A stretch of DNA of 64,000 nucleotides from Kutzneria buriramensis (lineage in GTDB: Bacteria; Actinomycetota; Actinomycetes; Mycobacteriales; Pseudonocardiaceae). The translations under genes and the position numbers were made by a program. The stretch is from NCBI RefSeq assembly GCF_003387475.1, contig NZ_QUNO01000013.1, positions 124,001 to 188,000 on the forward strand, in the 5' to 3' direction. The notes under the pieces are model-generated. The model ran no database searches. It saw nothing but the letters and a program-made list of their open reading frames with translations, and had not been told where the DNA came from. Shown here in pieces: positions 57,917 to 64,000 of the stretch; position 1 is the first letter of the stretch, and the number at the start of each line of letters is the position of its first letter.

Positions 57917-58695
57917 GCCTCCTCGCACGGCGCCTCGAGGATCTCCCGCGACCGGTCCAGCAGCTCCAGCGCCGCCCGCAGCCGCTCGGCGGTCCGCCTG
58001 CGCACCGTCTCCAGGGCATCCACCCGCCGCCGGGCGTCGGCGACCAGCGCGTCCGCCTCGGCACGGGTGGACGCCCTCAGCGCGTCCAGTTCCGCCATGG
58101 TCTCCCGGCGGCGCGCGGCCATCGCGGCCTGAAAGTCCTCTTCGGCGAGCCGGCGCTGCGCCGCCGCCCGCTCGTCGAGCTCCGCGCGGCGCGCGGCGGC
58201 CTGCTCGGTGAGGGCCTTGACGTCGGCCTGGGCCTTGCGCATCAGCTCGCCGTGTTCGTTCTCCATCTGCTGCCGCCGGGTGTCGAGATCGGCGGCGAGC
58301 CGGTCGCAGCGCTCCCGCAGGCGGTCCGTGGCGAGTCGGGTGTTGCGCCAGCTCTGCTCGGCCGCGGCCCGAGCCGAGGAGGTGATCTCCGCGGCCTCGT
58401 CACGGGCCAGCTCCACCATCCGCCGCAGTCGCTCGGTCAGCCCCTCGGGGCTCACCGGCGTGCGGCAGACGCGGTCCAGGCGCGACTTCAGCACGGCGAT
58501 CTCGCGGCGCAACGTCTCCACCTGCCGGGCGAGGTCGTCGGCGCGCTGCACCGCCGCGTCCCGATCGGTCGTCAGCAGTCGCAGGTCGGCGTCCACGGCG
58601 TGCAGGTGGCGCTGCACCTGGTATCGGTCGTAGCCCCGCATCACGACGTCGAAGTCGACTGCCAGCGGCACGATCTCCTCGGCCACCACCGTCAT
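57892..58695 (-). CDS. DivIVA-domain coiled-coil protein
   Basis: A 267-residue protein. Its start VDFDVVMRGYDRYQVQRHLHAVDADL is the DivIVA/GpsB membrane-binding turn and helix. Nearly all the rest is coiled coil (about residues 35-250), rich in Arg, Glu and Ala. DivIVA relatives mark curved membrane in cell poles or septa of actinomycetes; this one is shorter than Wag31/DivIVA and monocistronic or paired with DUF6292, which starts upstream with a 24-bp gap. Its role in growth is not proven. Confidence 0.85.
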   Translation of the reverse strand: MTVVAEEIVPLAVDFDVVMRGYDRYQVQRHLHAVDADLRLLTTDRDAAVQRADDLARQVETLRREIAVLKSRLDRVCRTPVSPEGLTERLRRMVELARDEAAEITSSARAAAEQSWRNTRLATDRLRERCDRLAADLDTRRQQMENEHGELMRKAQADVKALTEQAAARRAELDERAAAQRRLAEEDFQAAMAARRRETMAELDALRASTRAEADALVADARRRVDALETVRRRTAERLRAALELLDRSREILEAPCEEADSSPHTG

Positions 58696-58719
58696 GGCGG
58701 TGCGTTCCTCCTTCCCTCG

Positions 58720-59181
58720 CTAGCGGTCCAGGTACAACTCGGCGAGCCGTTCGCCGACGTGGCGGCGGTCGAGGCCGGACAGGTCCGGCGGGTCGGTGCG
58801 GCCGACGGGGCGGCCCATGCGCAGCGCCTCGACGAAGCGGGCCAGCACGCGCGGCGCGGGCACGGCGCCGTGGGCCGGGTCGAGGTGCCGAATGACGACG
58901 AGGTCCTCGCCGGACGCCGTCTCGACGGCGGCGGACCAGCCGTGGCCCTCGTCCCACAGCAGCGCCAACTCGCGGCCGGGGTAGACCGGCAGCGTTCCGT
59001 CCAGCGCCAGATACGCCGAGGCCGGGGCGGTGGTGTCCACTGTGGTCGACTCCGCGCCGACGCCCAGCGCGCGGGCCACCGCGGTGATGTAGGCCCGCAG
59101 CCCCCGGTCGAAGGTGTCGTCGTCGTACCAGGTGATCTCGGACCGGGCGGCGGCGCCGGTCAGCAACGGTGCGCCTCGCAC
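58720..59181 (-). CDS. DUF6292-family protein
   Basis: A 153-residue protein that matches the DUF6292 family frequent in Pseudonocardiaceae: LRAYITAVARALGVGAESTTVD, PASAYLALDGTLPVYPGRELALLWDEGHGW, SGEDLVVIRHL and a short C-terminal tail. Function unknown. GTG 59181 is used because AAGGA lies 8 nt before it; longer starts would run through the upstream terminator. The DivIVA-like gene follows on the same strand. Confidence 0.8.
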   Translation of the reverse strand: MRGAPLLTGAAARSEITWYDDDTFDRGLRAYITAVARALGVGAESTTVDTTAPASAYLALDGTLPVYPGRELALLWDEGHGWSAAVETASGEDLVVIRHLDPAHGAVPAPRVLARFVEALRMGRPVGRTDPPDLSGLDRRHVGERLAELYLDR

Positions 59182-59233
59182 CCTGCGTTTCCTTCCATGG
59201 CCGGGCCCGGCGCCACGCACAAAGCGATGTGAA

Positions 59234-59270
59234 AGCGGCGTTCCTCGCATCCGAGTCGAGGAACGCCGCT
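59234..59270 (-). terminator. Strong stem-loop terminator of hsp20
   Basis: Perfect 14-base arms AGCGGCGTTCCTCG / CGAGGAACGCCGCT with a 9-nt loop, 42 nt after the hsp20 stop on the minus strand. Confidence 0.85.
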
Positions 59271-59311
59271 CTCCCACCTCCTCTCGGAAGTGCGGCGCCG
59301 GGGTGGAGGGG

Positions 59312-59749
59312 TCAGGCGTCGATCTGCTTGGGCTCGGCGCTGCCGGCGTCGATGGCGATCTTGCGCGGCTTGGCCTTCTCGGCGACCGGGATCCGCAGCG
59401 TCAGCACGCCCTGCTCGTACTGGGCGGAGATGCGGTCGGCGTCGAGCGCGTCGCCCAGGAACAACTGGCGGGAGAACACCCCCAGCGGACGCTCGGCGAC
59501 CTGCATCTCGACGCTCTCGCCGCGCTCGACCGGGCGGCGCTCCGCCTTCACGGTCAGCACGTTGCGCTCGACGTCCAGGTCGATCGCGCCGGGGTCGATG
59601 CCCGGCAGGTCGAAGTGCACGACGAACTCGTCGCCGGTGCGGTAGGCGTCCATCGGCATCGCCGTCGGGCGGGACCACGTCCCCGGCGCGCCGAACACCT
59701 GCTGGGTCAGCCGGTCGAACTCCCGGAACGGGTCGGTGCGCATCAACAT
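59312..59749 (-). CDS. Hsp20/alpha-crystallin small heat-shock protein
   Basis: A 145-residue small heat-shock protein. The N-terminal arm [14 protein letters not shown] is followed by the alpha-crystallin domain (residues 33-130) with [51 protein letters not shown] and [18 protein letters not shown]. It is an ATP-independent holdase related to Hsp18. GGAGG lies 7 nt before ATG 59749. Its TTGTCA/TTAGAA promoter overlaps an inverted repeat, part of an array shared with the divergent regulator gene. Confidence 0.95.
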   Translation of the reverse strand: MLMRTDPFREFDRLTQQVFGAPGTWSRPTAMPMDAYRTGDEFVVHFDLPGIDPGAIDLDVERNVLTVKAERRPVERGESVEMQVAERPLGVFSRQLFLGDALDADRISAQYEQGVLTLRIPVAEKAKPRKIAIDAGSAEPKQIDA

Positions 59750-59795
59750 CGTTCCACCTCCATGTCCCTCGTCTTGGTGTCAACGCGCACCACAG

Positions 59796-59823
59796 TTCTA
59801 ACACGTCATCCAAACGATGACAA
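59796..59823 (-). promoter_or_regulatory. hsp20 promoter
   Basis: On the minus strand TTGTCA (59823-59818), 16 nt, TTAGAA (59801-59796). The inverted repeat at 59805-59821 lies between and over these boxes, ideal for repression. Confidence 0.65.
59805..59821. promoter_or_regulatory. Heat-shock operator candidate, copy 1
   Basis: GTCATC-CAAAC-GATGAC, a perfect 6-base inverted repeat with 5-nt spacer in the hsp20 promoter. Confidence 0.75.
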
Positions 59824-59829
59824 GTGCTC

Positions 59830-59848
59830 TGTCATCCATAGGACGACA
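59830..59848. promoter_or_regulatory. Heat-shock operator candidate, copy 2
   Basis: TGTCATCC-ATA-GGACGACA, one mismatch between arms; shares TGTC(A/G)TC with copies 1 and 3. Confidence 0.65.
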
Positions 59849-59889
59849 TTGCCTCCACCTGGCGAAATTGCCGGCATCGGAGCTACCAT

Positions 59890-59906
59890 GTCGTCTTTAC
59901 GACGAC
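59890..59906. promoter_or_regulatory. Heat-shock operator candidate, copy 3
   Basis: GTCGTC-TTTAC-GACGAC, perfect, with the same 6-5-6 architecture as copy 1. A weaker fourth site with TGTC/GACA ends lies at 59915-59933, over the ribosome binding site of the regulator gene. Confidence 0.75.
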
Positions 59907-59935
59907 TGGACACATGTCATCGGAAGGGCGACACG

Positions 59936-60610
59936 ATGGAGGGCAGCGAACGCGACCTGGCCCGGCAGTGGCTGCGGGACCGGCAGGCCGGCGCCGACGA
60001 CACCCGCGCCGGCGACCGGGCACTGACCGATCTCGCCCTGATCGACGAGATCGCGCACCACCGGCTCGGCCAGCCTGCCGGGAACGAGAACGGCGTCACC
60101 GACGCGCTCGCCGCGCTGACCCTGCTCCGGCACCTCCGCGAGGAGCTGGCCGAGTGGGAGCCGCGGCTCATCGCCGCCGCTCGCGCCCACGGCGCCAGCT
60201 GGATCCAGCTGGCGCCGGCGCTGGGCGTGGCCAGCCGGCAGGCGGCCGAGCGCCGCTACCTGCGGCTGCGGCCCGACGACACCGGCGCCACCACCGGCGA
60301 GCAGCGGGTCCGGGCCGCGCGCGACCGGCGCGCCGGCGACCGGGCGGCCGCCAAGTGGGCGCGTGACCACGCGATCGGCCTGCGCCAGCTGGCCGCACAG
60401 GTCAGCGCCCTCGACGGCGACGCGACGCTGGTCGGCGACGCTCAGCACCACGTCGACACCGTGACGGCGGCATTGGGCGAGTCCGACAGCGCCGCACTGC
60501 TCGGCCCGCTCACCGAGGCCCACCCGCACCTGCACGCGAGCCATCCGGCGCTGGCCGACAAGATCGCCACCGCCACCGACGAGGGCAACCAGGCGCGGCA
60601 GATCAGCTGA
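59936..60610 (+). CDS. HSP18-type transcriptional regulator
   Basis: A 224-residue protein. A helix-turn-helix at residues 80-110 (HGASWIQLAPALGVASRQAAERRYLRL) lies in the middle, flanked by acidic and Ala-rich helices. Its sequence resembles proteins annotated in Pseudonocardiales as HSP18 transcriptional regulators; it is not HspR (MerR-type) or HrcA. It is divergent from hsp20, and three or four similar inverted repeats lie in the 186-bp gap. GAAGGG precedes ATG 59936. Repression of hsp20 and itself is inferred. Confidence 0.75.
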   Translation: MEGSERDLARQWLRDRQAGADDTRAGDRALTDLALIDEIAHHRLGQPAGNENGVTDALAALTLLRHLREELAEWEPRLIAAARAHGASWIQLAPALGVASRQAAERRYLRLRPDDTGATTGEQRVRAARDRRAGDRAAAKWARDHAIGLRQLAAQVSALDGDATLVGDAQHHVDTVTAALGESDSAALLGPLTEAHPHLHASHPALADKIATATDEGNQARQIS

Positions 60611-60616
60611 GGCCCG

Positions 60617-62131
60617 TCACGGCGTGTCGACGCTGGCCTGGCGGAGGTCCAGCTCCCGCAGCACCCGCCGCAGCACCTCGTCGTCGATCTCGCCGGCGTC
60701 GCGCGCCGCGACGAAGACCTTGCGCTCCACGTCCAGCATCGTGGCGAGCAGCCGCTGGTACGCCTCGGCCCGGCCGCCCTCCTGGTCCTCCATCCACTCC
60801 CTGGCCGCGCCCTGGTGGTGCTCGGCCAGCGACCGCAGCAGCTCCACGACGTGCTCCGGCGTGGTCTCGCCCCGGTCGGCGACCTTCCGGTCGAGCTCCT
60901 CGCTGGCGGCCGCCACGGCGTCGTGGCGCACGCGGGCCTCGTCGTCGGCGTTCTCCCGCTCCTCGTCGGCGGGCACCCGCAGCAGGCGGATCAGCAGCGC
61001 GAGGGTCGACCCGTGCAGCAGCAGGGTGCCGACGGTGATCGCGAAGGTGGCGAACAGCACCAGCTCCCGGCCGGGCATCGACGGCGGCGTGGCGTAGGCG
61101 ACGGCCAGCGAGATCACACCGCGCATCCCGGCCCAGCCGACGATCGTGGTCCCCTTCAGGTCCAGATCTCGGTTCCTGACCAGGAAAACCCACAGCACCC
61201 GCACCACCACGGTCACGGCCAGCAGCGCGGCGGCCGCGCCGACCAGGCCCCAGCTCACGCCCACCGCGGCGGCGATCGTTCGCAGCTGGAGCCCGATCAC
61301 GGCGAACACCACCGACTCGAGCAGGACGTCCACCGACCGCCAGACGGCGTTCTCGCGCAGCCGGGTGGTGTGTCGGCCGTACGGCGCCTGGTGTCCCATG
61401 AGGACGCCGGCGACCGCGACGGCCAGCACGCCGGAGGCCTGCGCCTGCTCGGCGAGCAGGTAGCAGGCGAACGGCGTCACGACGCCCATCGCGCTCTCCA
61501 GCACGCCGTCGCCGATGCGCACCCGGACCGCGTGCACGACGAAACCGGCGACCGCGCCGATCAGGCCGCCGACCACCGCGGCGTACAGGAAGGCCAGGAT
61601 CCCTTGCCACCACGTCAAAGTGGCGCCGGTGGCGACCACGATCGCCAGCTTCCACAGCGTCAGGGCGGCCGCGTCGTTGCCGAGGCTCTCGCCGGCCAGC
61701 AGCACCATCGCCCGGCGCGGCACGTGCAGGCGGCGGCAGATCGACACCGCCGCCACCGCGTCCGTCGGCGCGATCACCGCGCCCAGCACCAGCGCCGACG
61801 CCAGCGGGAACTGCGGCAGCAGGACATGAGCCGCGACGCCGACCGCCGCCATCGTGGCGACGACCGGCCCGACCGAGAACAACCCGATCGGGCGCAGCAT
61901 CGCCCTGATGTTGACGTACGAGCTGTCCAGGGCGGCCGAGTACACCAGCGGCGGCAGCACGAAGGCCAGCACGAACTCCGGTTCCAGGCCGAAATCCGGC
62001 AGACCCGGCAGCAGCGACACGCACAGGCCGACCGCCAGCAGCGTCAACTGCGGCGGCAGCCTCAGCTTCGAGGCGACGGTCCGCACCGCGAGGGCGCCGA
62101 CCACCAGCGCCACCAGAACCGGGGGTGTCAC
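60617..62131 (-). CDS. CPA1-type Na+/H+ antiporter
   Basis: A 504-residue membrane transporter with about twelve helices. The ion-binding Asp/Asn region is AGESLGNDAAALTLWKL (ND motif) and an earlier APTDAVAAVSICRRL; GWAGMRGVISLAVAYATP is the CPA1 signature. The last 110 residues form a cytosolic helical regulatory tail. It exchanges Na+ or K+ for H+ and helps in alkaline or salt stress. Its GTG overlaps the P450 stop (GTGA), so it is in an operon with the SDR and P450 genes. Confidence 0.92.
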   Translation of the reverse strand: MTPPVLVALVVGALAVRTVASKLRLPPQLTLLAVGLCVSLLPGLPDFGLEPEFVLAFVLPPLVYSAALDSSYVNIRAMLRPIGLFSVGPVVATMAAVGVAAHVLLPQFPLASALVLGAVIAPTDAVAAVSICRRLHVPRRAMVLLAGESLGNDAAALTLWKLAIVVATGATLTWWQGILAFLYAAVVGGLIGAVAGFVVHAVRVRIGDGVLESAMGVVTPFACYLLAEQAQASGVLAVAVAGVLMGHQAPYGRHTTRLRENAVWRSVDVLLESVVFAVIGLQLRTIAAAVGVSWGLVGAAAALLAVTVVVRVLWVFLVRNRDLDLKGTTIVGWAGMRGVISLAVAYATPPSMPGRELVLFATFAITVGTLLLHGSTLALLIRLLRVPADEERENADDEARVRHDAVAAASEELDRKVADRGETTPEHVVELLRSLAEHHQGAAREWMEDQEGGRAEAYQRLLATMLDVERKVFVAARDAGEIDDEVLRRVLRELDLRQASVDTP

Positions 62132-63282
62132 ACCGGCTTCTCCGGCACGACGAGCACGAATCCGCTCCGCGGCCGGGCCGGCACGCGGCGCAGCGAGATC
62201 GTCAGATCCTGGTGCGGCACCTCGTAGTCCAGCCGCGCCAACCGTTCCGACAGGGCAGCCAGCACGGAGACGGCGATGCCCTCGCCCGGGCAGCGGTGCC
62301 CGTCGTCGGCCCAGCCCGCGCCCTGCGGCACGAGTTCGAACGGGCCGATCGCGCGGTCGAGGAACCGCCCCGGCGAGAACGCGTACGGGTCGGGCCACAG
62401 CTCGGGGTCATGGTTGTGCCCGTGGATGTCCAGCAGCACCAGGCTGCCCTCGGGGATCTCCTCCCCCAGCCAGTCCAGGTCCCGGGCGGCCAGGCCCGCG
62501 AGGAACGGCACGAACGGGTAGAACCGCCGCACCTCGTGCGCGAACGCCACGGCGTAGTCCCCGCCGGCGGCAAGGCTCTCGCGGTGTTCGGGCCAGCGGT
62601 GCAGGGCGTGCGCCGCGAAGGTGACGAACCAGCTCAGCGCCGCCGTCGGCCGGATCACGTTGAGCAGCTCGACCGCCCGCACGTGCGGGTCCTCGATGTG
62701 CTTTGCCACCACGTCAACCACCGCCCCATCGGCGACGCGGGCGAGCCACTTCTCCCGCCGCCGCCGGGCGATGCGGGCCTTGAGGTGCCGCGGGCCGGCG
62801 GTGGCGAAGCCGTCGACCATTGCGATCAGGTCCGCGGCCAGCGCCGGCAGGTCGGCGGGCGCGACCCGGATGCCGGCCCAGTCGCACACCGCTTCGGTCA
62901 GCACCCGGCCGGCCTCGTCGAACAGGACCATCCGACCGGGTCGCAGCGTCTGGTCCCAGACGTCGACCACCCGCTCGGTCAGGTCGGCGACGCCGGCCGG
63001 GTCCATGATGGACAGGAACATCTCCTTGCGGGAGCGGTGTTCCTCGCCGTCCAGAGTGTGCACGGCGCCGCGGCCGAACAGCGTGCTCAGCACCGGCTCC
63101 GGCAGCGCGCCGTGCCGACGGACGTTCTCCTCGTCGTAGAAGTACCGCGCGGCGCCCACTCCCCCGATGCACCAGGCGCGGCGCCCCAGCAGCCGGGTGC
63201 GGACGGTGGGCGTGCGGCGACGGCGGTCCGGGAGCCAGGCGTAGCCCTCGGTCAGCAGCGACACCGTCTCGTCGACGGGCAT
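62128..63282 (-). CDS. CYP152-type fatty acid peroxygenase P450
   Basis: A 384-residue peroxygenase-type P450. The fatty-acid carboxylate is bound by Arg211-Pro212 in NVIRPTAALSWF, as in CYP152 enzymes, which lack the I-helix Thr. Haem ligand Cys331 is in GWADDGHRCPGEGI with the unusual insertion of this family. Residue 75 in RGAVHTLDG is His, as in the decarboxylating OleT-type enzyme at the position that is Gln in BSbeta. It would use H2O2 on fatty acids, giving hydroxy acids or terminal alkenes. Start and stop overlap the SDR and antiporter genes. Confidence 0.88.
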   Translation of the reverse strand: MPVDETVSLLTEGYAWLPDRRRRTPTVRTRLLGRRAWCIGGVGAARYFYDEENVRRHGALPEPVLSTLFGRGAVHTLDGEEHRSRKEMFLSIMDPAGVADLTERVVDVWDQTLRPGRMVLFDEAGRVLTEAVCDWAGIRVAPADLPALAADLIAMVDGFATAGPRHLKARIARRRREKWLARVADGAVVDVVAKHIEDPHVRAVELLNVIRPTAALSWFVTFAAHALHRWPEHRESLAAGGDYAVAFAHEVRRFYPFVPFLAGLAARDLDWLGEEIPEGSLVLLDIHGHNHDPELWPDPYAFSPGRFLDRAIGPFELVPQGAGWADDGHRCPGEGIAVSVLAALSERLARLDYEVPHQDLTISLRRVPARPRSGFVLVVPEKPV

Positions 63283-63911
63283 CACTCGACGGAACCCGCG
63301 ACCTTCTCGTCGGCCATCATCGCCTCGTAGCCCTGTTTGGCCACCGCCTCCGGGTCGTCCGTTTCGGGTATCAGGGCGGTGACGGTGACGCCGCTGTCCC
63401 ACAGCTCCTCGCGCAGCGACTCCGCGAACGCCCGCAGGAACGCTGTGGCGGCATTGCCGACCGTCCGGAACGGGCCGGCGGCGATCGAGGACGTGAACAG
63501 GACCCGGCCGCTGCCACGGGCGGTCATGGTGGGCACCAGGCGCTTGGTCAGGTGCACCGCGGAGCGCACGTTCAGGTCGACCGCGGTGAGCTGCTCGTCC
63601 AGCGTCGACTCGGCGACGAACGGCCCGGGCACTGCGCCGCCGGTGTTGACCACCAGCGCCTCGACCGGCCGTCCGGTCATGGTCACGCGGCCGACGAGCT
63701 GCTCCACGCGTTCCGGCCGGGAGAGATCGCCGCGCACGGCCTCCACGGCGACGTTGCTGGCGCGCAGCGCGTCGGCGGCCAGCGGGAGCCCGTCGTCCTC
63801 CGCGCTGACGACCAGGTCGAAGCCGTTCTCGGCGAGCTGGTGAGCGAGCTCCAGCCCGATGCCGCCGGACGCTCCGGTCACCACGGCGAGCGGGTTGAGG
63901 GGTGTGCTCAC
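63282..63911 (-). CDS. SDR-family protein lacking the catalytic Tyr/Lys pair
   Basis: A 209-residue short-chain dehydrogenase-like protein. The cofactor motif VTGASGGIGLELAHQLAENG and the catalytic-Ser strand VLFTSSIAAGP are intact. The YxxxK site is not: the equivalent region reads TVGNAATAFLRAFAESL, with Gly and Thr at positions 152 and 156. The NNAG motif reads NTGG. It may bind NADP without normal oxidoreduction, or be a degenerate enzyme. It heads an operon with CYP152 and the antiporter (TGATG overlap), and a GGGTAA promoter lies upstream. Confidence 0.8.
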   Translation of the reverse strand: MSTPLNPLAVVTGASGGIGLELAHQLAENGFDLVVSAEDDGLPLAADALRASNVAVEAVRGDLSRPERVEQLVGRVTMTGRPVEALVVNTGGAVPGPFVAESTLDEQLTAVDLNVRSAVHLTKRLVPTMTARGSGRVLFTSSIAAGPFRTVGNAATAFLRAFAESLREELWDSGVTVTALIPETDDPEAVAKQGYEAMMADEKVAGSVE

Positions 63912-63950
63912 GTCTCCTCCTTCGGTCCGGACGCGGGTCCACCTTCGGCA

Positions 63951-63975
63951 TTACCCAGCCTCGCGACGGTTATGC
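63951..63975 (-). promoter_or_regulatory. SigB/SigF-type promoter of the SDR/CYP152/antiporter operon
   Basis: On the minus strand GCAT (63975-63972), 15 nt, GGGTAA (63956-63951), 40 nt before the SDR start. Matches GNNT-N15-GGGTA. Confidence 0.5.
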
Positions 63976-64000
63976 CGGAATCGATCCCGCGGAACGGGGT

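Noticed and set aside
62128-63951. A 607-codon frame running through the SDR gene and into the P450
   Set aside because: The first 220 codons are an out-of-frame shadow of the SDR gene; the P450 starts at 63282.
1-64000. Mobile elements, prophage, tRNA or rRNA genes
   Set aside because: I found no transposase, integrase, phage structural genes, terminal inverted repeats with target duplications, or RNA genes by reading both strands; a tRNA or Rfam scan would confirm this.

Overview
This window is very GC-rich DNA with strong G/C preference at third codon positions, many GTG starts, mycothiol-linked enzymes, ANTAR, DUF4232, DUF3618 and DUF6292 proteins, and a divergent hsp20/HSP18-regulator pair. 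That combination points to an actinomycete of the Pseudonocardiales (Kutzneria-, Saccharopolyspora- or Amycolatopsis-like); the genus is inferred. It reads as a chromosome-arm segment of short operons and single genes. I see no rRNA, tRNA, CRISPR array, insertion sequence, prophage or large biosynthetic cluster.

Layout. 0-8 kb: the 3' end of a nitroreductase-family gene, a DUF6210-like protein, a stand-alone OLD-type TOPRIM protein, small secreted and membrane proteins, an aldo/keto reductase, a cytochrome P450, a secreted NlpC/P60-like protein and a PL6 polysaccharide lyase. 8-16 kb: an XRE/MmyB-like regulator, a Liv-type solute-binding lipoprotein, an MFS relic, an AbiTii-domain protein, a Tat-exported phosphoesterase, several hypotheticals and a methyltransferase. 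16.4-21.4 kb: a three-gene overlapping operon of ABC ATPase, ABC permease and a 913-aa secreted beta-propeller/phosphoesterase. 21.5-32 kb: a mycothiol-dependent-isomerase-family protein divergent from a TetR gene, YedK/HMCES, an LtrA relic, a maltokinase-cap protein, a mannonate dehydratase, a glycosyltransferase with a 39-aa companion, a STAS/AraC/GAF/ANTAR fusion regulator, and an MFS/ArsR pair.

32-45 kb looks like a general-stress region: a PP2C/SpoIIE phosphatase, DUF5709 and DUF3618 proteins, a PrsW-type protease, GAF-ANTAR and STAS regulators, Ppx/GppA, SRPBCC, an FAD oxidoreductase, an epimerase and transaldolase. Several of these genes carry GNNT-(15-16 nt)-GGGTA promoter-like sequences of the SigB/SigF type. 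45-54.6 kb holds regulator/enzyme pairs (MarR, double MerR with erythromycin esterase, TetR with a Baeyer-Villiger-type monooxygenase, TetR with EthD) and a 1,097-aa HEAT-repeat protein. 54.6-64 kb holds a second STAS/PP2C operon, a zinc alcohol dehydrogenase, a DivIVA-like protein, hsp20 with its divergent regulator and a set of inverted repeats, then an SDR / CYP152 peroxygenase / Na+/H+ antiporter operon.

The strongest themes are stress signalling and locally autoregulated divergent gene pairs. Partner-switching parts (PP2C, STAS, ANTAR) are scattered among genes with GGGTA-type promoters, but no sigma factor lies in the window. At least six divergent intergenic regions carry inverted repeats that look like operators for the adjacent regulator.
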